Positions 42,955 to 52,773 are shown, counted from the stretch's first letter. The stretch is DNA of 64,000 nucleotides from Lentzea waywayandensis (GCF_900115955.1 NZ_FOYL01000011.1:1-64000); one strand, 5' to 3'. A program made the numbers and translations. The notes: a model not told the origin generated them from the sequence alone.

Positions 42955-43920
42955 TCAGGGCATGGGGCGTTCGGGGTAGCCGAGCTCGATGGCGCTGACG
43001 TCGTCCAGTGCCGCCCTGATCGCCGGTGGCAGGGTGAGCTGCTCGGCTTCGAGTGAGGCGATGAGCTGGTTCGTGTCGCGTGCGCCGACCACGGGGGCGA
43101 TCACGCCGGGCCGGTCGCGCACCCAGGCCAGGGCGACGCACAGTGCGGAGGTGCCGAGGCCTTCCGCGGCGGTGGAGACGGCCTGCACGATGCGGGCGGC
43201 GCGTTCGTTGCGGTGCTGCTCGACGTAGCCGGCGAAGTGGGCGGAGGCGCCGCGGGAGTCCGGTGGTGTGCCGTTGCGGTACTTGCCGGTGAGCACTCCG
43301 CGGCCGAGGGGTGCCCAGGGCAGCAGGCCGAGTCCGTGGTGCAGGGCGGCGGGTGCGACCTCGCGTTCGATGCCGCGTTCGAGCAGGGAGTACTCGACCT
43401 GGGTGGAGATCAGCGGGAACGTGGTGGGCGTGAGGGCGGCGGTGGCGAGCTGCCAGCCGCTGTAGTTGGAGATGCCGGCGTAGCGGACCTTGCCGGAGGA
43501 GATGGCGTGGTCGAGGGCGGACAGTGATTCCTCGATGGGGACGCCGGCGTCCCAGGCGTGCAGTTGCCACAGGTCGATGTGGTCGACGCCGATGCGGCGC
43601 AGGGAGCCGTCGAGGGCGGTCAGGAGTGCGCCGCGGGAGGCGCCTCCGCCGAAGGGGCCTTCGGTGCGGCGGGCGACGGCCTTGGTGGCGAGGACGAGTT
43701 CGTCGCGGGGGACGACTTCGCCGAGCAGGGTGCCGAGGAGGCGTTCGGCTTCGCCTTCGGAGTAGACGTCGGCGGTGTCGATGAGGGTGCCGCCGGCGTC
43801 GGCGAAGGCCATGAGCTGGGTGGCGGCCTCGTCCGCGTCGGTGTCGCGGCCCCACGTCATCGTGCCCAGTGCCGTCCTGGACACGCGGAGGCCGCTGCGG
43901 CCGAGGTATCGCTGTTCCAC
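42955..43920 (-). CDS. Aldo/keto reductase
   Basis: 321 aa, GTG start at 43920. Catalytic elements DTADVYSEGEAE, ATKAVA and LWQLHAWD, and a C-terminal NADP-binding block PVVGARDTNQL. Related to but clearly distinct from the enzyme at 40960. Substrate unknown. Divergent from the LLM oxidoreductase gene across 72 bp. Confidence 0.9.
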   Translation of the reverse strand: MEQRYLGRSGLRVSRTALGTMTWGRDTDADEAATQLMAFADAGGTLIDTADVYSEGEAERLLGTLLGEVVPRDELVLATKAVARRTEGPFGGGASRGALLTALDGSLRRIGVDHIDLWQLHAWDAGVPIEESLSALDHAISSGKVRYAGISNYSGWQLATAALTPTTFPLISTQVEYSLLERGIEREVAPAALHHGLGLLPWAPLGRGVLTGKYRNGTPPDSRGASAHFAGYVEQHRNERAARIVQAVSTAAEGLGTSALCVALAWVRDRPGVIAPVVGARDTNQLIASLEAEQLTLPPAIRAALDDVSAIELGYPERPMP

Positions 43921-43992
43921 GTGCGCGATGCTAAGGGGTGATCATCGGCTGAGCCTGGCAATCGGTGTTACTGACCGGTAGGGTCTCGCCGT

Positions 43993-45042
43993 GTGAAGCT
44001 CGGACTGAACCTCGGATACTGGGGCGCCGGCAACGACGCCGCGAACCTTGAGCTGGCCAAAGAGGCCGACCGACTCGGTTTTTCGGTGGTGTGGGCCGCG
44101 GAGGCCTATGGCTCCGACGCGCCGACGGTGCTCGCGTGGGTGGCCGCGCAGACCGAACGCATCGACGTCGGTAGCGCGATCTTCCAGATTCCGGCGCGGA
44201 CGCCGGCGATGGCCGCGATGACCGGGGCCACTTTGGACACGTTGTCCGGTGGGCGGTTTCGGATGGGTCTCGGTGTGTCGGGTCCGCAGGTGTCGGAGGG
44301 TTGGCACGGTGTGCGGTTCGACAAGCCGTTGGCGCGCACGCGTGAGTATGTGGAGATCGTGAAGAAGGCGCTGTCTCGCGAGAAGCTGCGTTACGAGGGT
44401 GAGCACTACACCCTTCCTCTTCCTGACGGTCCCGGTAAGGCGCTGCAGCTGACCGTCCATCCCGTGCGGGAGAAGATTCCGATCTACCTCGCTGCGGTCG
44501 GCCCGAAGAACCTGGAGCTGACGGGTGAGATCGCGGACGGCTGGTTGGCGATCTTCTTCTCGCCGGAGTACTCGGCGGAGTCGCTGGCCAGTGTGAAGGC
44601 GGGCCGGGAGAAGGCCGGGTTGACGATGGACGGCTTCGACGTCGTTCCCACCGTCCCCTTGATCGTCGGTGACGACTGGAAGGCGTGTGCGGACCCGGTT
44701 CGCGCGTACACGGCGTTGTACGTGGGCGGTATGGGTTCGCGTAAGCAGAACTTCTACAACAACCTGATGGTGCGCATGGGTTTCCCGGATCAGGCCGAGG
44801 AGATCCAGGAGAAGTACCTGTCGCGTGACTACGCGGGGGCGATGGCGGCGATTCCGCTGGAGTTCCTGGACGCGACGTCGTTGCTGGGCCCGAAGGAGCG
44901 CATAGCAGACAAGATGAAGGCGCTCGCTGCCGCGGGGGTCACCACGCTGTCCGTTTCGCCGATGCTGCAAGATCTGGAGCAGGGGATCGCGGGTCTTCGG
45001 ACCGCGGCCGAGGCTTTGGATCTGGCAGGAGTGGGTAGTTGA
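43993..45042 (+). CDS. LLM-class (F420-dependent) oxidoreductase
   Basis: 349 aa, GTG start. TIM-barrel luciferase-like fold with [33 protein letters not shown] and [19 protein letters not shown]. The sequence type is that of F420-dependent enzymes of actinobacteria rather than FMN luciferases, but cofactor is not proved. The stop overlaps the UppP start (TTGA), so they are translationally coupled. Confidence 0.85.
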   Translation: MKLGLNLGYWGAGNDAANLELAKEADRLGFSVVWAAEAYGSDAPTVLAWVAAQTERIDVGSAIFQIPARTPAMAAMTGATLDTLSGGRFRMGLGVSGPQVSEGWHGVRFDKPLARTREYVEIVKKALSREKLRYEGEHYTLPLPDGPGKALQLTVHPVREKIPIYLAAVGPKNLELTGEIADGWLAIFFSPEYSAESLASVKAGREKAGLTMDGFDVVPTVPLIVGDDWKACADPVRAYTALYVGGMGSRKQNFYNNLMVRMGFPDQAEEIQEKYLSRDYAGAMAAIPLEFLDATSLLGPKERIADKMKALAAAGVTTLSVSPMLQDLEQGIAGLRTAAEALDLAGVGS

Positions 45043-45866
45043 GCTGGTTGCAGGCTCTGGTCCTCGGACTGGTCCAAGGACTGACGGAATTCCTGCCGAT
45101 TTCCAGCAGTGCGCACCTGCGCATCACGTCGACGCTGTTCTTCGGCAACGACGCGGGCGCTTCGTTCACCGCGGTGATCCAGTTGGGTACCGAGGTGGCG
45201 GTGTTGATCTACTTCGCCAAGGACATCGGGCGCTTCATCAGCGCCTGGTTCCGCGGCCTCTTCAGCGCGGAGGCGCGCAAGGAGAAGGACTACCGGCTCG
45301 CCTGGTACGTGATCATCGGTTCCGTGCCGATCTCGGTTCTCGGTTACCTGCTCAAGGACGAGATCCGGACGTCGGCGCGGAACCTGTGGATCACGGCGAC
45401 GATGCTGGTGGTGTTCGGTCTGCTGCTGGGTCTGGCGGATCACATGGCCAAGCAGCAGCGGGACGAGCTGCGGATGAAGGACGCGATCGGGATGGGGCTG
45501 GCGCAGGCGCTGGCGCTCATCCCGGGTGTGTCTCGTTCGGGTGGCACGTTGACGGCGGGTCTGTTCCTGGGGCTGACGCGGGAGGCGGCGGCGCGGTACT
45601 CGTTCCTGCTGGCGATTCCGGCGGTGTTCGGGGCGGGGTTGTTCTCCATTCCGGACGTGCTGGAGCGTTCGGGCACGGGTGTGCAGGCGTCGATTCCGCA
45701 GATGATCGTGGCGACGTTGATCTCGTTCGTGGTGGGGTACGCGACGATCGCGTGGTTGTTGAAGTACGTGTCGAAGCATTCGTACTCGGCGTTCGTCTGG
45801 TACCGGTTGATGCTGGGGCTCGTGCTGATGGGGCTGCTGTCGATGGGGTTGTTGCAGCCGATCTAA
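45039..45866 (+). CDS. uppP: Undecaprenyl-diphosphatase (BacA/UppP)
   Basis: 275 aa, TTG start overlapping the previous stop. A polytopic membrane enzyme that recycles the cell-wall lipid carrier by removing a phosphate from undecaprenyl diphosphate. Signature motifs [15 protein letters not shown] (~14-28) and [14 protein letters not shown] (~163-176) carry the catalytic Glu, Ser and Arg. Eight or so helices; length matches the family. Confidence 0.95.
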   Translation: MSWLQALVLGLVQGLTEFLPISSSAHLRITSTLFFGNDAGASFTAVIQLGTEVAVLIYFAKDIGRFISAWFRGLFSAEARKEKDYRLAWYVIIGSVPISVLGYLLKDEIRTSARNLWITATMLVVFGLLLGLADHMAKQQRDELRMKDAIGMGLAQALALIPGVSRSGGTLTAGLFLGLTREAAARYSFLLAIPAVFGAGLFSIPDVLERSGTGVQASIPQMIVATLISFVVGYATIAWLLKYVSKHSYSAFVWYRLMLGLVLMGLLSMGLLQPI

Positions 45867-45876
45867 GGTGGGTGCC

Positions 45877-46569
45877 GTGGCCACGGTGATCCTGCTTCGA
45901 CATGCTCGTTCGACTGCCAACGGTTCCGGTGTGCTCGCCGGGCGTTCGCCGGGTGTGGGTTTGGACGAGCGCGGGCAGGTTCAGGCGGCGGCGTTGGTCG
46001 GCCGGTTGCAGGACGTTCCGGTGAGTGCGGTCGTGTCGTCTCCTCTGCAGCGGTGCGAGGAGACGCTGGCGCCGTTGCTGGCGGATCGCTCTCTGGAGGC
46101 GGTCGCGGAGCCGGATCTGTCCGAAGTGGATTACGGGGCGTGGACCGGTAAGGCGTTGAAGGATCTGCTGAACGAGCCGTTGTGGACGGTGGTGCAGCAG
46201 CATCCGTCCGCCGCGGTGTTCCCCGAGGGTGAGGGGCTCGCGCACGTTCAGGCTCGCGCTGTCGCGGCTGTGCGTGCGCATGATGCGCGGATCACCGAGG
46301 AGCACGGTCCTGGTGCGGTGTGGGTGTTGTGCTCGCACGGTGATGTGATCAAGTCGATTCTGGCGGATGCTCTGGGTGTGCATCTGGACGGGTTCCAGCG
46401 GATCGTGGTGGATCCGTGTTCGATCTCGGTGGTGCAGTACACGCAGACGCGGCCGTTCGTGTTGCGCACCAACGACAACGGTGGTGACCTGAAGGGTGTG
46501 GTGCCTGCGGCGCCGCCGCAGGAGGAGCCGTCGTCGGACGCTACCGTGGGTGGCGCGACCGGGACCTGA
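45877..46569 (+). CDS. Histidine phosphatase family protein
   Basis: 230 aa from GTG 45877, with AAGGTGG upstream; GTG 45868 is an alternative. The RHG-type motif reads LLRHARSTANG (nucleophile His), with Arg in SPLQRCEETL and the second His in CSHGDVIK. Broad phosphatase/phosphoglycerate-mutase-like clan; MSMEG_4193-type actinobacterial enzymes look alike. Its 3' end overlaps the convergent sigma-factor gene by 29 bp. Confidence 0.88.
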   Translation: MATVILLRHARSTANGSGVLAGRSPGVGLDERGQVQAAALVGRLQDVPVSAVVSSPLQRCEETLAPLLADRSLEAVAEPDLSEVDYGAWTGKALKDLLNEPLWTVVQQHPSAAVFPEGEGLAHVQARAVAAVRAHDARITEEHGPGAVWVLCSHGDVIKSILADALGVHLDGFQRIVVDPCSISVVQYTQTRPFVLRTNDNGGDLKGVVPAAPPQEEPSSDATVGGATGT

Positions 46570-47719
46570 GGTAGCGCTGTTCTGGTGCGCTCAGGGTGAG
46601 TTTGGCGGCTTTCTCGTATTCGTGGCGTGCTTGGTCGTGTTCTCCTCGCAGGTCGAGGAGATGTGCTTTGACGGCGTGTACGCGGTAGTGGTCGAGGTCC
46701 AGTGTGGACAGTTCGTCGAGTGCCTGTTTCGGGCCGTGGACCATGGCGACGGCGACGATGCGGTTGAGTGAGACCATCGGGCCGGGTGCGGTGACGGTGA
46801 GCAGGTCGTAGAGGCCGAGGATTTCGGGCCAGTCGGTGTCTTGTGCGGTCTTGGCGTCGGCGTGGACGGCCGCGATGGCCGCCTGGAGTTGGTAGGGGCC
46901 GATCTGCGCGGTTTTGAGCGCGGTGCTGATCAGGTCCGCGCCTTCCGCGATGGCTGTCGTGTCCCAGATGGTGCGGTCCTGCTCCGCGAGCGGGATCAGC
47001 GTGCCGTGGGCGTTGGTGCGGGCGGGGCGGCGTGCGTCGGTGAGCAGCATGAGCGCGAGCAGGCCGGTGAGTTCGCCGTCGTCGGGCCTTCTGCGGTGGA
47101 GTTGCCTGGTCAGGCGGATGGCTTCGGCGGTGAGGTCGACGCGGACGAGGGTGTCGCCGGAGCTGGCGGTGGAGCCTTCGGTGAAGATCAGGTACAGCAC
47201 GTGCAGGACGGCGGTGAGGTCCTGGGGTGGCCGGAACTTGGCGCCGGACTGTTTGATCTTCTGTTTGGCGCGGCTGATGCGTTGTGCGACCGTCGCTTCC
47301 GGGACGAGGAACGCCCGTGCGATCTCCGCTGTCGTGAGTCCGCCGACCGCCCGCAGTGTCAGGGCGATCTGCGACGCGGTGGTGAGTGACTCGTGGCAGC
47401 ACAGCGCGAGGATCGTGAGCGTGTCGTCCTGGGCAGGCACCGGATCGGGCGGTGCGGGCGTAAGTGCGACGACCTTGTCCTCGCGTTGACGGCGTGCGGT
47501 GTCGGAGCGGTACTGCTCGATCCACCGTCGGCTGGCGGCGGTGATGAGCCAGCCCTTGGGGTTGTCGGGGATGCCGTCGGCCGGCCACTGCTGGGCGGCG
47601 CCGAGCAGCGCTTCCTGCACGGCGTCCTCGCAGACGTCGAACTGGCCGTGGCGGCGGACGAGGACGCCGAGGACCTGCGGCGCGAGTGCGCGCAGCAGGC
47701 CCTCCACCTCAGGGTTCAC
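46541..47719 (-). CDS. ECF sigma factor (ECF42-like, with C-terminal TPR/DUF6596 domain)
   Basis: 392 aa from GTG 47719. Region 2 (DAVQEALLGAAQQW), region 4 (GGLTTAEIARAFLVPEATVA), then a long C-terminal extension with helical repeats, as in the ECF42 group and DUF6596 proteins. The gene overlaps the upstream DGPF/YCII gene by 4 bp, the diagnostic partner of ECF42 factors. No classical anti-sigma gene is present; the C-terminal extension is thought to modulate activity. Confidence 0.85.
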   Translation of the reverse strand: MNPEVEGLLRALAPQVLGVLVRRHGQFDVCEDAVQEALLGAAQQWPADGIPDNPKGWLITAASRRWIEQYRSDTARRQREDKVVALTPAPPDPVPAQDDTLTILALCCHESLTTASQIALTLRAVGGLTTAEIARAFLVPEATVAQRISRAKQKIKQSGAKFRPPQDLTAVLHVLYLIFTEGSTASSGDTLVRVDLTAEAIRLTRQLHRRRPDDGELTGLLALMLLTDARRPARTNAHGTLIPLAEQDRTIWDTTAIAEGADLISTALKTAQIGPYQLQAAIAAVHADAKTAQDTDWPEILGLYDLLTVTAPGPMVSLNRIVAVAMVHGPKQALDELSTLDLDHYRVHAVKAHLLDLRGEHDQARHEYEKAAKLTLSAPEQRYLRSRSRHPR

Positions 47720-48090
47720 ATGCCGTCCAGCATCGAGACGTCCCAGACGGGCCGGACCTCGATGCCGTCGTTGTGGGCGTCGGGCAGCGTGGCGGCGTGG
47801 GCGATGACCTGGTCGATGGTGTCGGCTTCGACGAGGTAGAAGCCGGCGAGGTACTCCTTGGCCTCGGCGAACGGCCCGTCGGTGACGACGACCTCGCCGT
47901 TGCGGATGCTGACGCCCTTGCCGGTCTCGGGTCCGGGGAGGCCTTCGCTGACGATGAGCTCGCCGGAGGCGCGGAGTTTGTCGGACAGGTCGTAGTGGTC
48001 CTGGCCGAACTTCATCTGCTGCTCTTCGGTGAGCTTGTCCCACGCGGCCCGCGACTTCGGGTTGCTGTAGATCAGGATCAGGTACTTCAC
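47716..48090 (-). CDS. DGPF/YCII-domain protein (sigma-factor partner)
   Basis: 124 aa, GTG start. Small ferredoxin-like YCII fold with the DGPF motif (VTDGPFAEAKEYLAGFYLVE) and KYLILIYSNP at the N-terminus. Cotranscribed with, and translationally coupled to, the ECF42-like factor. DGPF proteins are the usual regulon targets or partners of these sigma factors; their biochemical function is unclear. Confidence 0.88.
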   Translation of the reverse strand: MKYLILIYSNPKSRAAWDKLTEEQQMKFGQDHYDLSDKLRASGELIVSEGLPGPETGKGVSIRNGEVVVTDGPFAEAKEYLAGFYLVEADTIDQVIAHAATLPDAHNDGIEVRPVWDVSMLDGM

Positions 48091-48204
48091 GTGCGGCCTC
48101 CCGGCTCGTGGCTGGCTGGCGGAAAAATCTTCTCACCGCCATGTCGAGACCGCGGGCTGTGTCTCGACACCGGTGTGTCAGCCACTTCGACGGAGGAGTT
48201 CGAG

Positions 48205-48654
48205 ATGACTCACACGCTGGTGCAGGACGAGGTCGCCATTCTCGCGGTGTTCACCGAGCACGAGGAGGGCATGCGGCTGCGTGATCCCGCGCGGATCGTG
48301 GCGCGGTATGCGCCGGACGCGGTGACGTGCACGTTGGCGCCGCCGTTGCGCAACACGGGTCTGGACGCCCGTGATCCGGAGGCGTTGGCGGGGTGGATGG
48401 CCGGGTTCACCGGGCCGATCACGATCGAGCACCGAGACCTGGAGGTCGCGGTGGCCGGTGACGTGGCGTTCGTGCACGGGCTGGCGCGGATGGCGGCGGT
48501 GCCGGTCGGTTACCCGGACGGGTTCTCGATGTGGATGCGCACGACCGTGGGGTTGCGGCGCCGCGACGGGCGATGGCTGGTGACGCACGAGCACCAGTCG
48601 GTGCCGTTCCACATGGACGGGTCGTTCCTGGCGGCGACCGATCTGGAGCCCTGA
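48205..48654 (+). CDS. NTF2-like/SnoaL-fold protein
   Basis: 149 aa from ATG 48205, with GGAGGAGT 5 nt upstream. Cone-shaped alpha+beta fold: AILAVFTEHEEGMRLRDPAR, RYAPDAVTC, then strands DLEVAVAGDVAFVHGLAR and RRRDGRWLVTHEHQSVPF. Related to ketosteroid-isomerase-like and DUF4440 proteins. It is divergent from the sigma/DGPF pair (115-bp gap) and could be a target of that sigma factor. Confidence 0.85.
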   Translation: MTHTLVQDEVAILAVFTEHEEGMRLRDPARIVARYAPDAVTCTLAPPLRNTGLDARDPEALAGWMAGFTGPITIEHRDLEVAVAGDVAFVHGLARMAAVPVGYPDGFSMWMRTTVGLRRRDGRWLVTHEHQSVPFHMDGSFLAATDLEP

Positions 48655-48664
48655 GAAGACCTTG

Positions 48665-48704
48665 CCGAGGCCCGGACCGTGCAGGGGGTCGGTCCGGACC
48701 TCGG
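48665..48704. terminator. Bidirectional hairpin between convergent genes
   Basis: 15-bp arms CCGAGGCCCGGACCG (48665-48679) and CGGTCCGGACCTCGG (48690-48704) with one wobble pair and a 10-nt loop. It lies between the NTF2-like stop (48654) and the metalloprotease stop (48726). Confidence 0.7.
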
Positions 48705-48725
48705 CGCTTCTTGCGGGGTGGTCTG

Positions 48726-50246
48726 CTACTTGACGTTCACCGCGGCCCAGGCCCGGTTGACCGCCGCGTACTCGGGCGACGAGGCGCCGTAGAGGTCCGC
48801 GGTGGCCGCGAGCGTGCCCGTGCGGGCGGCGGCGTACTTGGTGCTGGAGGTGAACTTGGTGGTCAGCGCGCGATACCAGATCTTCTCGGCCTTGTCGCGG
48901 CCGATGCCGGTGACGGGCTGGCCGTCGGTGGTGGGGGAGTCGTAGGCGACGCCGTTGATGGTCTTCTGGCCGCTGCCCTCCGAGAGCAGGTAGAAGAAGT
49001 GGTTGGCGATGCCCGAGGAGTAGTGCACGTCGACGTTGCCGGCCGTGGAGGACCAGTAGTCGAGGCTCTTGCCGTCCTTCGAGGGCTTGTCCATGTAGCG
49101 CAACGGCTTGCCGTCGCCCCGGATGTTGATCTTCTCGCCGATCAGGTAGTCGCCCGCGTCGGTGGTGTTCGCGGCGTAGAACTCCGTGGTGGAGCCGAAG
49201 ATGTCGCTGGTGGCCTCGTTGAGGCCGCCGGACTCACCGGAGTAGACCAGGCCCGCGGTCGAGGCGGTGACGCCGTGCGACATCTCGTGGGCCGCGACGT
49301 CGATCGAGGTCAGCGGGTTGCGGTTCTGGGCGCCGTCGCCGTAGGTCATGCAGAAGCACGAGTCCGACCAGAAGGCGTTGCTGTAGTTGTTGCCGTAGTG
49401 GACCTTGCTCAGCGCGCCCTGGCCGTTGTTCTTGATGCCGCTGCGGCCGTGGACGTTCTTGTAGTAGTCCCAGGTCTTGGCGGCGCCGAACGCGGCGTCG
49501 ACGCCCGCGGTGGCCTTGTCGGTGTAGGTGCCGTTGCCCCACTTGTTGTCGGCGTCGGTGAACAGGGTGCCGGTGCCCGTGCCGTTGTTGAGGTTGTTGA
49601 CGGCCTGGTTGCCGCGGGCCGGGTCCTTGAGCTGGAACGTGGAGCCGGACTGGGTGGTGTTGAGGGCGACGGTGCCGGTGTAGGTGGACTGGCCGGTGCC
49701 CTCGGCGTGGTGCACGCCGTCGTAGGTCAGCAGCGTCTGGCCGGTCTTGGCGTCGGTGAAGGTGTGCAGTTCGCTGGGCGTCTGGTCTTCCTTGACGCTG
49801 TGCGTGACCGTCTCCCACGCGAGCACGGGGGCGTGGTCCAGCGCGAACACGACGAGCGTGCCGCCGGCGGCCGTGGTGGCGGGCGCGGAGGTGTCGAGGC
49901 CTGCGAGGGCGGCCTCCGACGCCTTGGTCACGCCCGTGACCTGGCCGGACTTCTGGGCGACGACGAGGTCGCCGCCGATGACCTTCAGGCCGTTGAGCGT
50001 GCGGTCGAAGCGGAGGTGGTGCGTGCCGTCGGCGTCGCGCACGACGTCCCGGGGGACGAGCTGCTCGCCGCCGGACAGGCCGAGGGCGGAGGAGATCGTC
50101 CCCGCCTGCTCGGCCGCGGCGTGCAGAGCTTCCTGTTGCGTGAGGCTCCTCGGCTGCGGTGCAGCGTTGGCTCCCAGCGTGCCCGTGGCGGCCAGAGCCG
50201 CCCCGGCCACCAGGGCGGTGGTGATGCCCAGGGTTTTGCGCTTCAT
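48726..50246 (-). CDS. Secreted thermolysin-type (M4) neutral metalloprotease
   Basis: 506 aa from ATG 50246 (AAGGAGC 6 nt upstream). Signal peptide (GITTALVAGAALAATGTLG), then an FTP/PepSY-type propeptide (~40-190) and a catalytic domain with zinc ligands H320-E321-x2-H324 (AAHEMSHG) and Glu344 (GLNEATSD). Secreted zymogen that self-processes and degrades extracellular protein. Two cysteines near 297-299 (SCFC) precede the active site. Confidence 0.95.
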   Translation of the reverse strand: MKRKTLGITTALVAGAALAATGTLGANAAPQPRSLTQQEALHAAAEQAGTISSALGLSGGEQLVPRDVVRDADGTHHLRFDRTLNGLKVIGGDLVVAQKSGQVTGVTKASEAALAGLDTSAPATTAAGGTLVVFALDHAPVLAWETVTHSVKEDQTPSELHTFTDAKTGQTLLTYDGVHHAEGTGQSTYTGTVALNTTQSGSTFQLKDPARGNQAVNNLNNGTGTGTLFTDADNKWGNGTYTDKATAGVDAAFGAAKTWDYYKNVHGRSGIKNNGQGALSKVHYGNNYSNAFWSDSCFCMTYGDGAQNRNPLTSIDVAAHEMSHGVTASTAGLVYSGESGGLNEATSDIFGSTTEFYAANTTDAGDYLIGEKINIRGDGKPLRYMDKPSKDGKSLDYWSSTAGNVDVHYSSGIANHFFYLLSEGSGQKTINGVAYDSPTTDGQPVTGIGRDKAEKIWYRALTTKFTSSTKYAAARTGTLAATADLYGASSPEYAAVNRAWAAVNVK

Positions 50247-50611
50247 GAACGCTCCTTGTTCCGGTGCAGGGAGCGATCGCTCCGGCGTTACAGGGGTGCC
50301 GGGTCGATCACCGTGGAACAACCCGACCATCGTCGATGACCGGGCGTGGTGATCGTATTGCTCTCAGTGCATGCGACCAGCCACTCCCAAAGTGCGAGAT
50401 TGCTTCACGAATTGAGCCGATGCGCTGGTCAGGACACCGGGTTTTGCCCGAATGGCGGGACAAAAGAGCAGCTCAAACGGCGTGGAAACACGACGGAAAC
50501 TTCCCGGTACACCCGTGCTGATGGGCTAACGAACTGCTCTGTTCGGTGCAGCCCTACCGGAGGGGATCTTGTTTACAGTTAACTACGCACAGTGAGAGCT
50601 GGGTCACAGAA
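50247..50611. other. Intergenic region upstream of the metalloprotease
   Basis: 365 bp without a supported gene. It must contain the minus-strand promoter of the metalloprotease and the 3' flank of the integrase. It is less GC-rich than its surroundings; I see no clear repeat or RNA structure. Confidence 0.5.
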
Positions 50612-51730
50612 TCAGAGGCCCAGGCGGGTCACGGCGTTGTCCTCGAGAGGGTTCGCGGTCCGGATGTAGCGGTGCACCGTGCGCGGGTTGGTCCACCGGC
50701 CCTGCCGCATGATCTCCCGGTCGCTGGCCCCGCCCAGCGCCGCCTGCGTCGCGAACCCCGCCCGCAGCGAGTGCCCGCCGAACAACGCCGGATCCAGCCC
50801 CGCCCGCACCGCGTACCGCTTCACCAGCTCCGCCACCGCACGCCCCGACATCGCCTTGCCGCCGATGCCGCCGTGCCGGTTGATGATCGGGAACACCGCA
50901 CCCTGACGCCCGCTCGCCTGATAGCCGTGGCAGCGGTGCAGACCGGTCTCGGCGATCTCGCGGCCGTCGAGCACGTCGGCCCAGTCCGCGAACGCGCACA
51001 CCGGGCAGGTCGGCCGCCTGCTGCCGCGCGGCAGCACCACCGACTGCTGGTGCTTGCCCGTCTGGTCGGTCTTCGTGGTGCCCAGCCGGATCAGCAGCAG
51101 CGGCTCGTGCGTGCGCGGATCCACGTCCACCGTGACGTCCTCGAACTCGATCCGCGCCAGCTCACTGCGCCGCAGCGCGCCCGCGAACCCCACCAGCAGC
51201 AGCAACGCGTCCCTCGCGCGCGCCGGGCCGTCCTGAGGCCGTTCGCTGAGCAGCGCCTCGAGCGTGTCGAGCAACACCGGCCGCTTGCGCCGGGGCTGTG
51301 ACTTGCGCGTGCGCCGGATACCGCGCAACGTCAGCCGCACGACGTCACTGCGCGTGGGGCTGGGCAGCCCGTTCGCCGCGTGCACCGCCGCGATCGCCGC
51401 CGACTTGCGTTCCAACGTCGACGCGCCGAACGCCGGCGACCCGTCCGGCTTCACCGTGTCCGCCGCGACCGCCAGATAGACCGCCACGTCCAGCGGGTCC
51501 GCGGGCAACGCCTGGCGGCCCTCGGCCTGACACCAGCCGGCCCACGCGATCCAGTCCGACCGGTAGGCGCGCACCGTGTTCGGGGATTGAGCGCTGCGCA
51601 GATAGCCGCTGAGCGAGGCCGCCTGCTCGTCGTCGAACCGTTCGCGCACCCTCACGAGCGCGTCGGCGTCGATCAGCACCGAGTGCGAGACCCGGACCAG
51701 CGCGTGCTGGACGGGTTCGGGCAGGCTCAC
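50612..51730 (-). CDS. Orphan tyrosine recombinase/integrase
   Basis: 372 aa from GTG 51730, overlapping the aldolase-like stop by 4 bp. Core-binding domain ~35-140 (SPNTVRAYRSDWIAWAGWC); catalytic Arg187/188 (GALRRSE), Lys220, H320-x2-R323 (GGHSLRAGF), Trp346 and Tyr355 (HRYIRT). A CPVC knuckle (242-245) is a common actinomycete variation. No att site or other mobile gene adjoins it, so it may be a housekeeping-like or stranded integrase. Confidence 0.88.
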   Translation of the reverse strand: MSLPEPVQHALVRVSHSVLIDADALVRVRERFDDEQAASLSGYLRSAQSPNTVRAYRSDWIAWAGWCQAEGRQALPADPLDVAVYLAVAADTVKPDGSPAFGASTLERKSAAIAAVHAANGLPSPTRSDVVRLTLRGIRRTRKSQPRRKRPVLLDTLEALLSERPQDGPARARDALLLLVGFAGALRRSELARIEFEDVTVDVDPRTHEPLLLIRLGTTKTDQTGKHQQSVVLPRGSRRPTCPVCAFADWADVLDGREIAETGLHRCHGYQASGRQGAVFPIINRHGGIGGKAMSGRAVAELVKRYAVRAGLDPALFGGHSLRAGFATQAALGGASDREIMRQGRWTNPRTVHRYIRTANPLEDNAVTRLGL

Positions 51731-52773
51731 ACCCGCGATGGTAGTCCTCTGATCAACTCCGCGACCTCGCGCGGCGTGAACTCCAGCCCGCTGATCCCCA
51801 CGCTCACCTCGAAGCTGCACCGCCGCGGATCCGGATTCGACCGCGCGTACAGGAACAGCTTGATGCCCGTCTCCTCCAGCAGGTTCTGCGCCGCCCGCTG
51901 CGCGTCGCGGCGTGACATCGGCAGGTGGACGTGGAACAGGGGAGTGGCGGGCACGTCCGGTGTGGTGTGCGCGAACCCGTCGGCGTTGATCGCCTCGGCC
52001 AGCGCCTGCGCGTGTTGCCTGAACTCCGCCATCCTCGGCAGGTTCGCGTCCATGCCCATCAACGCGATGGCCGCCAGCGGCCACGCGTCCGCGATCGCCC
52101 CGCCCATCCGGCGCCGCCACACCTCCGCCTGCTCGATCGTCTCGGCGTCCCCGGCCAGCACCGCGCCGCGCACCCCTTCGAGTCCTTTGTAGAGCGACAC
52201 GTACACCGTGTCGAACAACGCGCCGATCTCCGCGAACGTGGCGTCGTACCCGGTCTGCGCCTCCCACAGCCGCGCGCCGTCGCAGTGCGCGGCCGCGCCG
52301 GACTGTCTGGCCCACTTCGTCTGTGCCGCCAAGTCCCCGAAGGTGGGCAGCACGCCGCCGATGTCGCGTTGTGGCAGCTCGAACACCACGGCCGCGAGCG
52401 GTTCGAGCACCGCCTTCAGGTCATCGAGGCCGAACAGTTCGTTGCGGTCACCCACGGGGTGGAACCGCAGGCCGTGCAGCGCGTTGTAGCCCTGGTTCTC
52501 CCACACGTGCAGGTGCGTCTGCGGATGACCGGCGAACGCCCGCCGGCCCGTCCGTTCCGCGTGCACCCGCAGCACCACCTGCTGCGCCATCGTCCCCGAC
52601 GGGAAGAACAACGCCCGCGGCTTGCCCAGCAGCCGCGCGACCCGGTGTTCCAGTTCCCGCACCGGATCCTCCGGCCGCGTGTCCGGCGTGACGTGCTCGG
52701 CCAGGCGGCGCACGAGCTCGAACGGCGACTTGCGCGGACCGCTGTGCTGCGACAGCGAACGACGGATCTCCAT
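51727..52773 (-). CDS. Threonine aldolase-like (beta-eliminating lyase) enzyme
   Basis: 348 aa from ATG 52773. PLP-dependent fold type I: Schiff-base Lys in VSLYKGLEGVRGAV (~residue 190), Asp in AHCDGARLWEA for the pyridine nitrogen, and Arg in the C-terminal domain. Similar to low-specificity threonine aldolases, cleaving beta-hydroxy amino acids to glycine plus aldehyde. Translationally coupled to the downstream integrase, an odd pairing. Confidence 0.85.
   Translation of the reverse strand: MEIRRSLSQHSGPRKSPFELVRRLAEHVTPDTRPEDPVRELEHRVARLLGKPRALFFPSGTMAQQVVLRVHAERTGRRAFAGHPQTHLHVWENQGYNALHGLRFHPVGDRNELFGLDDLKAVLEPLAAVVFELPQRDIGGVLPTFGDLAAQTKWARQSGAAAHCDGARLWEAQTGYDATFAEIGALFDTVYVSLYKGLEGVRGAVLAGDAETIEQAEVWRRRMGGAIADAWPLAAIALMGMDANLPRMAEFRQHAQALAEAINADGFAHTTPDVPATPLFHVHLPMSRRDAQRAAQNLLEETGIKLFLYARSNPDPRRCSFEVSVGISGLEFTPREVAELIRGLPSRV

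Noticed and set aside
48531-50339. Long 602-codon plus-strand ORF opposite the metalloprotease
   Set aside because: Val/Gly/Ala-rich antisense frame of a clear M4 protease; typical high-GC shadow.
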